DNA of 64,000 nucleotides from Bradyrhizobium sp. DOA9 (GTDB taxonomy: Bacteria; Pseudomonadota; Alphaproteobacteria; Rhizobiales; Xanthobacteraceae): the NCBI RefSeq assembly GCF_000617845.2, contig NZ_DF820425.1:503690-567689 (forward strand). The letters are read 5' to 3'. The position numbers and the translations under genes were made by a program. This document shows positions 37,085-44,314 of this stretch, piece after piece; within the stretch, counting starts at the first letter, position 1; every line of letters starts with the position of its first letter. The notes beneath the pieces were generated by a model that worked only from the letters and a program-made list of their open reading frames with translations, was not told where the DNA came from and ran no database searches.

Positions 37085-37741
37085 ATGATCGCTGCTATCC
37101 GGGCTTTAGACGTGCCAATCCGGGCTGAGGCTGGCTTGACCCGGCGGTTTGCGGCGCGGCGTTCGATTGGTGCGAGCAAAGGGCCGAAGGCAAAGGTGGA
37201 CTGGGCTGATTTGATCGGACGTGTCGCCTCTCACCATGACCGGGAGGCCTTCAAGCGGCTATTCGAGCATTTCGCGCCCCGTATCAAGGGCTTGATGCAG
37301 AAGGCCGGTTGCAGCCCCGACGAGGCGGAAGAGATCGCGCAGAACGCGATGTTCGCCGTGTGGCGGAAAGCAGGCCTGTTCGATCCCGCCACAGCGGGAG
37401 CGGCGGCCTGGATCTTCACGATCGCGCGCAATCTGCGCATCGATTCGCTCCGCCGCAGAGCACGGACAGACCGCCTCGAAGCCGTCTCCGAGCTGCCTGA
37501 TGCACCGGATCCGGCCGAGCCGGCGGACGCCGCCATTTCCCGCGGCCAGGACGCTGCCCGCATCGAGGCCGCCCTCAAGCAACTCTCGGCAGAGCAGATC
37601 ATGGTGGTCAGGCTGTCGTTCATCGAGGAGAGGGCGCATCCTGAAATCGCGAGCCTGCTTGGTATTCCGCTCGGAACGGTGAAATCGCGGATCAGACTGG
37701 CGATGAACCGGTTGAGAGACATCTTGGACGAAGACACATGA
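37085..37741 (+). CDS. rpoE: ECF sigma factor of the RpoE-ChrR (ECF11-like) group
   Basis: Up to 218 residues from the ATG at 37085; the first ~35 residues are Arg-rich and non-conserved, so a later start near 37190 is possible. Region 2 reads AFKRLFEHFAPRIKGLMQKAG, AEEIAQNAMFAVWRKAGLFD and AAWIFTIARNLRIDSLRRR, and region 4 reads IEERAHPEIASLLGIPLGTVKSRIRLAMNRLRD. The stop overlaps the ATG of the ChrR gene (ATGA), a tight pairing of sigma and anti-sigma. In Rhodobacter this pair senses singlet oxygen. The TGATC-N16-CGTT motif upstream suggests autoregulation. Confidence 0.9.
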   Translation: MIAAIRALDVPIRAEAGLTRRFAARRSIGASKGPKAKVDWADLIGRVASHHDREAFKRLFEHFAPRIKGLMQKAGCSPDEAEEIAQNAMFAVWRKAGLFDPATAGAAAWIFTIARNLRIDSLRRRARTDRLEAVSELPDAPDPAEPADAAISRGQDAARIEAALKQLSAEQIMVVRLSFIEERAHPEIASLLGIPLGTVKSRIRLAMNRLRDILDEDT

Positions 37742-38382
37742 CGATCAGCCACCATCCGCCTGAAGATCTTCTGGCCGATTTCGCCGTCGGCAAGCTGGAA
37801 GAGGCCCATCAGCTGGTCGTCGGTGTGCATGTGGCCGGATGCCCCCGGTGCGCCCGCTTCGTGCGCGCCATCGAGCAGCTTGCCGGCGCGGCGCTGGAGG
37901 AGGTCGAGCCGGTGGCGACCGCGCCGGATGCGTTCGACCGCGTCATGTCGCGAATTGAGAATTCTCCCGCAGATATAACGACACCTCCCCTCGCCTCCGT
38001 CACCGACCACGATGATGTTCCGCCGGCCCTGCGAAAATACCGCATCGGCAAGCGCCGGCGCGTCGCGCCCGGCCTGAGCATGCGGCCGATCGAGCTTTCC
38101 GGTTCGGGCAAGGCGCGCGCCTTCCTGCTTAGGTCTGCGCCCGGCTCGCGCATGCTCGAACACACGCACACCGGCACCGAGCTCACTCTGGTGCTCGAGG
38201 GCAGCTTCAGCCACGAGGGCGGTCGGTTTGGTCCCGGTGATTTCGATTACGGCGACGACGAGGTCGATCACCGTCCGATCGTCGGCGACGAAGGCCCATG
38301 CCTCTGCCTGGTCGCAATGACCGGCGACCTGCGCATGAACGGCCTCCTTGGCCGGCTGATCGGGCCGTTCGTGCGGCTTTGA
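37738..38382 (+). CDS. chrR: ChrR-type zinc anti-sigma factor with cupin domain
   Basis: A 214-residue protein. The N-terminal anti-sigma domain has the zinc ligands His6, His31, Cys35 and Cys38 (H-x3-C-x2-C in HVAGCPRC), at exactly the positions I recall for Rhodobacter ChrR. The C-terminal cupin (from ~residue 100) keeps a second metal set: His142, His144, Glu148 (HTHTGTE) and His178 (VDHRP). The N-terminal domain sequesters the sigma factor; the cupin is needed for release on singlet oxygen. It overlaps the sigma gene by four bases. The sensing role here is inferred from these ligands. Confidence 0.92.
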   Translation: MTISHHPPEDLLADFAVGKLEEAHQLVVGVHVAGCPRCARFVRAIEQLAGAALEEVEPVATAPDAFDRVMSRIENSPADITTPPLASVTDHDDVPPALRKYRIGKRRRVAPGLSMRPIELSGSGKARAFLLRSAPGSRMLEHTHTGTELTLVLEGSFSHEGGRFGPGDFDYGDDEVDHRPIVGDEGPCLCLVAMTGDLRMNGLLGRLIGPFVRL

Positions 38383-38408
38383 TTCTCTCTCCGTCCTCTC
38401 CTTCGGAG

Positions 38409-38436
38409 TGATCCGCGCCTGCGCCCGAAGCGTTCT
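38409..38436 (+). promoter_or_regulatory. ECF-type promoter upstream of the second sigma gene
   Basis: TGATCC (38409-38414), 16 bases, CGTTCT (38431-38436), 26 bases before the ATG at 38462. It matches the site at 37028 in both elements and in spacing, so the first sigma factor may control the second. Confidence 0.7.
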
Positions 38437-38461
38437 GAAGGAAACGCAAGGGAGACAGGAC

Positions 38462-39046
38462 ATGGCCTGTTCAGGCCTGGCAGATCAGGCGCGGAGCGAG
38501 AGGTTACCCGAACTGCTGGCACGCGTTTCATCAGGTGAGATGCGAGCCTTCGCGGAGTTTCATGCGCTGACACGAGCCAGGTTGCGCAGGATCGTGCTGG
38601 CCGTCGGCGCCGCGCCTGACGACGCCGACGACATCCTCCAGGAAAGCTTTCTCAAGATCTGGCGCAACGCTGCGCGGTATGATTCCAGGCGGGCCCCGGC
38701 GCTTGCGTGGATGTCCGCGATTGTCCGCAATACCGCAATCGACCATTTGCGGATCCGAAGACAGCCGACTTACGAACTGGACGAGGCGCTCCTGATTACA
38801 TCGACGTCCGGTGCCTCGACCGCCGAGGATTTCGATTACGCCCGCGCAGAACCGATTGCACGCGCAGTCCTGGCACGGCTTCCGGAAGATCGCCGCAGGC
38901 TCGTGGCTCTGGCTTACCTCGAAGGCGAGAGCCGCGAGAGCTTGTCGCAACGTTTCGGTGTGCCGGTTGGCACTGTCAAGACCTGGCTGCACCGGACCAT
39001 CGTGGCGGTCCGCAAGGATTGCCTCGCGGCATCGGCCGCGGCCTGA
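38462..39046 (+). CDS. second ECF sigma factor
   Basis: A 194-residue sigma factor starting at the ATG at 38462, with GGGAGACAGG upstream. Region 2 contains EFHALTRARLRRIVLAVG, DADDILQESFLKIWRNAARYD and AWMSAIVRNTAIDHLRIRR; region 4 contains PEDRRRLVALAYLEGESRESLSQRF and VPVGTVKTWLHRTIVAVRKD. It is related to the SigK-like group (many with membrane anti-sigma partners), but no transmembrane anti-sigma is encoded beside it. A 100-residue unknown protein follows after 16 bases. Its own targets are unknown. Confidence 0.88.
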   Translation: MACSGLADQARSERLPELLARVSSGEMRAFAEFHALTRARLRRIVLAVGAAPDDADDILQESFLKIWRNAARYDSRRAPALAWMSAIVRNTAIDHLRIRRQPTYELDEALLITSTSGASTAEDFDYARAEPIARAVLARLPEDRRRLVALAYLEGESRESLSQRFGVPVGTVKTWLHRTIVAVRKDCLAASAAA

Positions 39047-39062
39047 AGCGGAGAACTACAGC

Positions 39063-39365
39063 ATGGCCGCGGAGATCATCGAATTCCCAGAGCGCGGGAG
39101 CGAGGACCGGCTTGTCGCTTCGGCCGCGCGGCTCGAAGCCGTCGTCAGAGAGGTCGAGCGGGTTGCGGCCGACGATCCCAAAGCTGGCCTCGATGCACTG
39201 CTTGCTGCGATGGAACGCATGGGCCATCAGCTGGTCGATCTCGCATGCCTCTTGCTCGACGAAGAGACAAAGGCGCAGGCTCAGATTGCGTTCATATCGT
39301 TGGCCGAAAAGATCGCGGAAACCAGAGATGCCTTCGACCGCCTCGGGAAGCGAGGCTCGACCTGA
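39063..39365 (+). CDS. hypothetical helical protein paired with the second ECF sigma factor
   Basis: A 100-residue soluble protein starting at the ATG at 39063, 16 bases after the sigma gene. It is acidic at the N-terminus (MAAEIIEFPERGSED) and otherwise predicted helical with heptad-like Leu/Ala spacing (LVASAARLEAVVREVERVAAD, LDALLAAMERMGHQLVDLACLLLDEET). No Cys-zinc motif and no membrane segment is present, so it is unlike known anti-sigma classes. By position it could modulate the sigma factor; that is only a guess. Confidence 0.72.
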   Translation: MAAEIIEFPERGSEDRLVASAARLEAVVREVERVAADDPKAGLDALLAAMERMGHQLVDLACLLLDEETKAQAQIAFISLAEKIAETRDAFDRLGKRGST

Positions 39366-39387
39366 CACCGCATTCAGCGGCGCATGG

Positions 39388-39789
39388 TCAGTGGGCAAGC
39401 CTCTGGGCCACGAGAAATCCGATTAAGGAGCTGACACCGGCAAGCAGGGATCCCCAGCAAACGTCCGCAAGCGTTAATCCAGTCGACCAATTCCGCAAGG
39501 TCGCCTGATTGGTGAGGTCATAGGTTGCATAGGTGAAGCAGCCGAGCAGCAGGCCGGACGTGAAAGCGCGCAGCGCGCCTCCGTCGTGCTGCGCCGGCAG
39601 CACCGCGAACCAGATCAGACCTATCGGATACAGCAAATAGAAAACGGCGGCGGCCACCAGGTTGGGTTCGGCCCGCAACATGTCGCCCATCACCGGCCGG
39701 TAAAGCCGCTCGAGCATGATCCTGAGCCAGATCATGTCGATTGCAACGAAGGTCACGGCCACGGAAAGATAGGTGAAGAGAAGATTCAT
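39388..39789 (-). CDS. DUF2177 membrane protein
   Basis: A 133-residue protein starting at the ATG at 39789 with four hydrophobic segments (NLLFTYLSVAVTFVAIDMIW, AAAVFYLLYPIGLIWFAVLP, SGLLLGCFTYATYDLTNQATL, CWGSLLAGVSSLIGFLVAQ). This is the DUF2177 family, which repeatedly travels with CFA-synthase and DUF1365 genes. Function is unknown. It is 77 bases downstream of the DUF1295 gene and convergent with the gene at 39063. Confidence 0.85.
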   Translation of the reverse strand: MNLLFTYLSVAVTFVAIDMIWLRIMLERLYRPVMGDMLRAEPNLVAAAVFYLLYPIGLIWFAVLPAQHDGGALRAFTSGLLLGCFTYATYDLTNQATLRNWSTGLTLADVCWGSLLAGVSSLIGFLVAQRLAH

Positions 39790-39866
39790 GGCCCGGGTCC
39801 CCGTGCAATTGCCTCGCGCCGATTGTCGCGCCGGCCAGCAGATAACGCGCGAGGCGCTATTCCAGA

Positions 39867-40688
39867 TCACGTCCCACGCCCTGGCTTCGGCAGCCATGGG
39901 AAAAATGCGTTGGTCCTGGCCTGATACTGCCGATACAGGTCGCCGCGCGACTGCAGCATCTGCTCCTCGAGCGGCGGTATCCCGGTCACATGCACGAGGA
40001 TCCAATACATGATCGCCGGCGCCGCCAGGCTGGCCCAGCCCCAGGCGTATCCGGGCGCGAGCGCGATGACGGGGTAGGTCAGCCATCCCAGCCATTCGAA
40101 GAAATAATTCGGATGACGCGACCAGCGCCAAAGCCCGACATCGCAGACCTTCCCCTTGCTCGACGCGTCGTGTTTGAAGCGCCGCAGCTGCCGGTCTGCC
40201 AAGGCCTCGCCGGCGACGGCAACCAGGATGATGACCACCCCGATATGATCCTGCAGCCGCAGTCCCGGCCCCGGCGCGTGGGCTGCGAGGAACACGGCGA
40301 ACGGCAGCGGCAGCGAGACCAGCGCCTGGGATTGCAGGAACAAGAACATTCGGCGCGGGGCATCCGCTCCCCATTCGCGCGCATATTTTGCGTATCTGGG
40401 ATCGTCGATGCCGGCCAAGGATCGACGCGCGATGTGCGTCCCCAGCCGCAACGACCAAAGCAGCACCAGCCCTGCAACGAGCGCTTGGCGAGCCGGCAGG
40501 GAGCCGTCAAGCGGCCACAAGGCAGCGGCAGCGCCGATGAGACCGGTCGCGTAGGACCATGTCGTATCGACCCATCCGGAATTGCCGGTACGCTGCTGGA
40601 CGACCCAGGCCAGTCCCATCAAGACACAGAAGGCCAGCGCAATGAAGCCGATCGCCTGAACGTGCACGAGAACCATGCTTTTACCCAT
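39867..40688 (-). CDS. DUF1295 steroid-reductase-like membrane protein
   Basis: A 273-residue polytopic protein starting at the ATG at 40688 (MGKSMVLVHVQAIGFIALAFC). The C-terminal half has the signature of the steroid 5-alpha-reductase/isoprenylcysteine-methyltransferase-like membrane family: LWRWSRHPNYFFEWLGW and PPLEEQMLQSRGDLYRQYQ, where RHPNYF binds the cofactor. Such enzymes reduce or methylate lipid-like substrates using NADPH or S-adenosylmethionine. It starts divergently from the flavoprotein gene (40849) across 160 bases. Given its neighbours, action on a membrane lipid is likely but unproven. Confidence 0.87.
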   Translation of the reverse strand: MGKSMVLVHVQAIGFIALAFCVLMGLAWVVQQRTGNSGWVDTTWSYATGLIGAAAALWPLDGSLPARQALVAGLVLLWSLRLGTHIARRSLAGIDDPRYAKYAREWGADAPRRMFLFLQSQALVSLPLPFAVFLAAHAPGPGLRLQDHIGVVIILVAVAGEALADRQLRRFKHDASSKGKVCDVGLWRWSRHPNYFFEWLGWLTYPVIALAPGYAWGWASLAAPAIMYWILVHVTGIPPLEEQMLQSRGDLYRQYQARTNAFFPWLPKPGRGT

Positions 40689-40760
40689 GTTGACCCTGCC
40701 CTCCATACGTCCGCAGCGGTAGCCGGTTTCGTACCGCAAGAAGGGGCGCACCGGGCGATG

Positions 40761-40788
40761 TGATCCGCGCCGTCTTGCCGAACGTTTC
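40761..40788 (+). promoter_or_regulatory. ECF-type promoter of the flavoprotein-DUF1365-CFA operon
   Basis: TGATCC (40761-40766), 16 bases, CGTTTC (40783-40788), 60 bases before the ATG at 40849. It shares the -35 and spacing of the sites at 37028 and 38409. The first 11 bases (TGATCCGCGCC) are identical to those at 38409. Confidence 0.7.
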
Positions 40789-40848
40789 TCACGAAACTGA
40801 TTGTTTCAACGGCCGTAGCTGGCGGTACAGCAATGGGGGCGACAGGGA

Positions 40849-42162
40849 ATGCGTTTGGCCGTGATCGGGACGGGAATTGCCGGCAACGCCGCCGCGTGGC
40901 TCCTGTCGAAACGCCATGCGGTGACGGTGTACGAGCGGGAGCTGCGGCCGGGCGGGCATAGCCATACCGTTCGCATCGACTATGATGGAGAGGCCGTAGA
41001 TGTCGATGTCGGCTTCATCGTCTACAACGAGACGAATTATCCGCAGCTGACGGCGCTGTTCGCGCACCTGGGCGTCAGGACCGTCGAGACCTGCATGAGC
41101 TTCGCCATGTCCGCTGACCACGGCAGGTTCGAATGGCGGGGTGGCGGCGAAGGTCTTCTTCAAACGGCCTGCGGCTTGTTCGCGCAACCGCGTAATCTCG
41201 GATCGCCGTCGTATTTTCGCATGCTGGCCGACGTGCTGCGGTTCAACCGGCAGAGCGTGACGGATTTGCGCGCGGGCAGTCTGCAGGGGCTGACGCTCGG
41301 GGAATATCTGCGCAAGCAATCGTTCGGACCCCGCCTGTTCGCCGATTACCTTGGACCGATGGGAGCGGCCATCTGGTCGTCCTCGTCGGCCGACATTCTG
41401 TCCTTTCCGGCGGAGAACTTCGTCGCCTTCTTCGACAATCACCGGCTTTTGGACCTCGACCGGCCGCGCTGGCGGACCGTCGAGGGTGGCAGCCGGCGCT
41501 ATGTCGACAAGCTCACCGCTTTGTTCAAGGACAACATTCGGCTAGGCTGTGCCGCGACGTCGGTCAACCGGGCGGAGCATGGCGTGACCATCCGCGACAC
41601 TCAGGGCGGGGCGGAAACCTACGATGCCGTGGTGATGGCTTGCCACAGCGATCAGGCCCTGGCCGCGCTGTCGGATGCCGATGCCCGCGAGCGGTCCATT
41701 CTCGGCGCGATCAGGTACGCACCGAACACGATCTATCTGCATCGCGATCGCAATCTCATGCCCAGGCGCCGGCAAGCATGGGCGTCCTGGAATTTCCTGC
41801 AGTGGCCGCGACAAACGCCCGCCCAGAACGATGTCGCGGTGACCTATTGGATGAACCGGCTGCAGGGCATCGACGACCGCAAGCCATTGTTCGTCAGCCT
41901 CAACCCTCCTTTCGAGCCGGCGGCTCACCTGACATTTGCAAAATTCAGCTTTGCTCATCCTCAATACGACCTGGCTGCGTTCGCGGCGCAGCGACGGCTC
42001 CCCGCAATTCAGGGCCGGCGCCGAACCTGGTTCTGTGGTGCCTGGACCGGGTACGGCTTTCACGAGGACGGCTTGCAGTCCGGCATCGCCGTTGCCGAGG
42101 CGCTGGGCGGCCAGATTCCTTGGCGTCGGTCGGACTCGCTGCTGGTCCAAGCTGCCGAGTAG
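40849..42162 (+). CDS. COG2907 NAD/FAD-binding flavoprotein (amine-oxidase fold)
   Basis: A 437-residue protein with the dinucleotide motif VIGTGIAGNAAAWLLSKRH at the N-terminus and the E-x7-GGHS segment (YERELRPGGHSHTVRI) of the amine oxidase/desaturase-like family. Further landmarks are VDVGFIVYNETNYPQL, SADILSFPAENFVAFFDNHRLL and FCGAWTGYGFHEDGLQSG. COG2907 proteins nearly always stand next to DUF1365 and CFA-synthase genes, as here (5-base gap to DUF1365). Modification or desaturation of membrane fatty acids is the likely role. In Rhodobacter a related set under RpoE-ChrR makes furan fatty acids. Confidence 0.88.
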   Translation: MRLAVIGTGIAGNAAAWLLSKRHAVTVYERELRPGGHSHTVRIDYDGEAVDVDVGFIVYNETNYPQLTALFAHLGVRTVETCMSFAMSADHGRFEWRGGGEGLLQTACGLFAQPRNLGSPSYFRMLADVLRFNRQSVTDLRAGSLQGLTLGEYLRKQSFGPRLFADYLGPMGAAIWSSSSADILSFPAENFVAFFDNHRLLDLDRPRWRTVEGGSRRYVDKLTALFKDNIRLGCAATSVNRAEHGVTIRDTQGGAETYDAVVMACHSDQALAALSDADARERSILGAIRYAPNTIYLHRDRNLMPRRRQAWASWNFLQWPRQTPAQNDVAVTYWMNRLQGIDDRKPLFVSLNPPFEPAAHLTFAKFSFAHPQYDLAAFAAQRRLPAIQGRRRTWFCGAWTGYGFHEDGLQSGIAVAEALGGQIPWRRSDSLLVQAAE

Positions 42163-42166
42163 GGCG

Positions 42167-42955
42167 ATGAACCGAACGAGCCCAGACAAAGCGGACGATG
42201 CGACGGCACCCGGCGCGCTCTACTGGGGAAAGGTGATGCACGCACGCTGGCGGCCTGTGCAGCACAGGTTCACCTATCGCGTGATGAGCCTGTTGATCGA
42301 CCTCGACCGCTTGCATGAAGCACCACGCCAGTCCTGGCTGTTCGATGTCAACCGAGCAGCCCCTTTCAGCTTCCACGAGCGCGATCATGGCGACGGCAAA
42401 GACGCGTGCCTCAGCCAGTACATCAGGCGCATGGCTGCGGAGCGCGGCATCGACCTCTCGGAGGGCCGCATTCTCCTGCTGTGTTATCCCCGGGTGCTGG
42501 GCTACGTGTTCAACCCGCTTTCGATCTACTTCTGCTATGGGACATCTGGCGATCTTGTGTTGTTGATCTACGAGGTCCGCAACACCTTCGGAGAGATGCA
42601 TTCCTACGTCCTGCCGGTGCAGGACGCTCCGCCGGGCTGCGCAATAAGGCATAGCCAGGCCAAGGAGTTCTACGTTTCACCCTTCATGGAGATGGGGACG
42701 CATTACCGCTTCAGCATTTCTCCACCGGGGCAAAACGTAGTGGTCAGAATCGTACAGACGGGCGATCAGGGCGCGATGTTTGCCGCAGCTTTCAGCGGAC
42801 GACGCCGGGCGCTCACCAGCCGCGCGCTGCTGGTGGCGCTCGTCCGCCTGCCCTTCCTGACGTTCAAAGTGATCGCAGCCATTCATTGGGAAGCGATGCG
42901 GCTGTGGCTCAAAGGTGTGCCGTACTTGCCTCGTTTGAAACAACGCGGGATTTGA
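42167..42955 (+). CDS. DUF1365 protein
   Basis: A 262-residue protein starting at the ATG at 42167, 5 bases after the flavoprotein stop. Family landmarks are YWGKVMHARWRPVQHRFTYRV, LLCYPRVLGYVFNPLSIYFCY, IYEVRNTFGEMHSYVLP and HSQAKEFYVSPFMEMG. DUF1365 has no established biochemical function but is a constant partner of COG2907 and CFA-like methyltransferases. It ends 3 bases before the CFA gene, so all three are translated from one message. Confidence 0.88.
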   Translation: MNRTSPDKADDATAPGALYWGKVMHARWRPVQHRFTYRVMSLLIDLDRLHEAPRQSWLFDVNRAAPFSFHERDHGDGKDACLSQYIRRMAAERGIDLSEGRILLLCYPRVLGYVFNPLSIYFCYGTSGDLVLLIYEVRNTFGEMHSYVLPVQDAPPGCAIRHSQAKEFYVSPFMEMGTHYRFSISPPGQNVVVRIVQTGDQGAMFAAAFSGRRRALTSRALLVALVRLPFLTFKVIAAIHWEAMRLWLKGVPYLPRLKQRGI

Positions 42956-42958
42956 TCC

Positions 42959-44176
42959 ATGGACCTGGCAGCCGCTCGTCAAGCCGTTGAATTTGATGGT
43001 GTCCCGTTCCTTGCCCGGCTGGCTCTCCGCCTGGCATCGCAGCTCAAGTACGGCACCGTCCATGTGCACCTGCCCGACCGCAGAACCGTCAGCTTGCGTG
43101 GGCAGCTTCCAGGTCCATCGGCCACCATCGAGCTCAACAATTACAGATTCGCGCGCAGCCTCGTCCTGGGCGGCGACATTGGCATGGCCGAGGCCTACAT
43201 CCGCGGCGATTGGACCACGCCCGATCTCACCCAGCTTCTCTACGTCTGCTGCCTCAACGAAGATCTTGTCGACGGCGCCTTTGCCGGGAATGCGGTGATC
43301 CGGCTCTGCCGACAGGCCCTTCATCGGCTGCGCCGCAACACAAGAAAGGGGTCGAGACACAACATTCATAGCCATTATGATCTCGGCAACGCGTTCTTCG
43401 GCGCCTGGCTCGATTCCAGCATGACCTACTCATCGGCTCTGTTTTCAGCCGAAACGACCGACCTGCCCGCGGCTCAACGACACAAATACGAGCAGCTCGC
43501 AAAGGCCATCGAACTGCAGCCCGGCCAGAGCGTGCTCGAGATCGGGTGCGGCTGGGGCGGGTTCGCCGAATTTGCCGCAAAGACTTACGGCGCCAGCGTA
43601 TTGGCGCTCACCATCAGCAAGGAGCAGCACGAATTTGCCAGCCGGCGAATCCAGCAAGCCGGGCTCGCCGAGAAGGTCGAGGTGCGGCTACAGGATTACC
43701 GGGATCAGGAAGGCCGTTTCGACCGAATTGCCTCGATCGAGATGATCGAGGCCGTCGGCGAGCAGTTCTGGCCTGCCTATTTCAACCAGCTGTACCAGCG
43801 GCTGAAACCGGGCGGTCTGGCCGGCATCCAGGCCATTACGGTTCGCGACGATCTCTTCGACCTCTATCGGCAGCGCGTGGACTTCATCCAGAGGTACATC
43901 TTTCCGGGAGGGATGCTGCCTTCGACCACTATCCTGCACGCGCTCGGCGAACGCTTCGAGCTGCCCGTGATTCGCGAGCGTGTCTTCGGACAGGATTATG
44001 CAAAGACACTTTCACTCTGGCGCGACAATTTCAGCCGTGCATGGACCGATCTGACCTCGCTCGGCTTCGACGAGCCCTTCCGCCGCCTGTGGGAATATTA
44101 TCTGTGCTACTGCGAGGCAGGGTTCAGGGCTGGAAAGATCGACGTCAAGCAGCTGGTGTTTGCGCGTCGCGGGTGA
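42959..44176 (+). CDS. cfa: cyclopropane-fatty-acyl-phospholipid synthase family methyltransferase
   Basis: A 405-residue S-adenosylmethionine enzyme. The N-terminal lipid-binding part is followed by HYDLGNAFFGAWLDSSMTYSSALF (substrate/active-site region), the SAM site VLEIGCGWGGFAEFAAKTYG (from ~192), the catalytic region EMIEAVGEQFWPAYF and RYIFPGGMLPS. It transfers a methylene or methyl group to double bonds of unsaturated phospholipid chains. In the RpoE-ChrR setting, a homologue makes a methylated intermediate of furan fatty acids in Rhodobacter. Whether this one makes cyclopropane or a methyl branch cannot be read from sequence. Confidence 0.92.
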   Translation: MDLAAARQAVEFDGVPFLARLALRLASQLKYGTVHVHLPDRRTVSLRGQLPGPSATIELNNYRFARSLVLGGDIGMAEAYIRGDWTTPDLTQLLYVCCLNEDLVDGAFAGNAVIRLCRQALHRLRRNTRKGSRHNIHSHYDLGNAFFGAWLDSSMTYSSALFSAETTDLPAAQRHKYEQLAKAIELQPGQSVLEIGCGWGGFAEFAAKTYGASVLALTISKEQHEFASRRIQQAGLAEKVEVRLQDYRDQEGRFDRIASIEMIEAVGEQFWPAYFNQLYQRLKPGGLAGIQAITVRDDLFDLYRQRVDFIQRYIFPGGMLPSTTILHALGERFELPVIRERVFGQDYAKTLSLWRDNFSRAWTDLTSLGFDEPFRRLWEYYLCYCEAGFRAGKIDVKQLVFARRG

Positions 44177-44314
44177 GGCTATCAGGACTTAGCGTCCCGA
44201 CAAGCGATTCCAGGAGCTACTTGGCAATTCAGGAGGTTCACCTGCTCAGGTTCCTGCTTCTGAGCACTGGGCTGCAGTGGCGGGTCATGATGACAAACGC
44301 CGGAGGCATTCGGC

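Noticed and set aside
40689..40848. ECF-type promoter for the DUF1295-DUF2177 arm
   Set aside because: No TGATC-N16-CGTT is present on the minus strand in the divergent region. A GGATCA there is only the complement of the plus-strand site.
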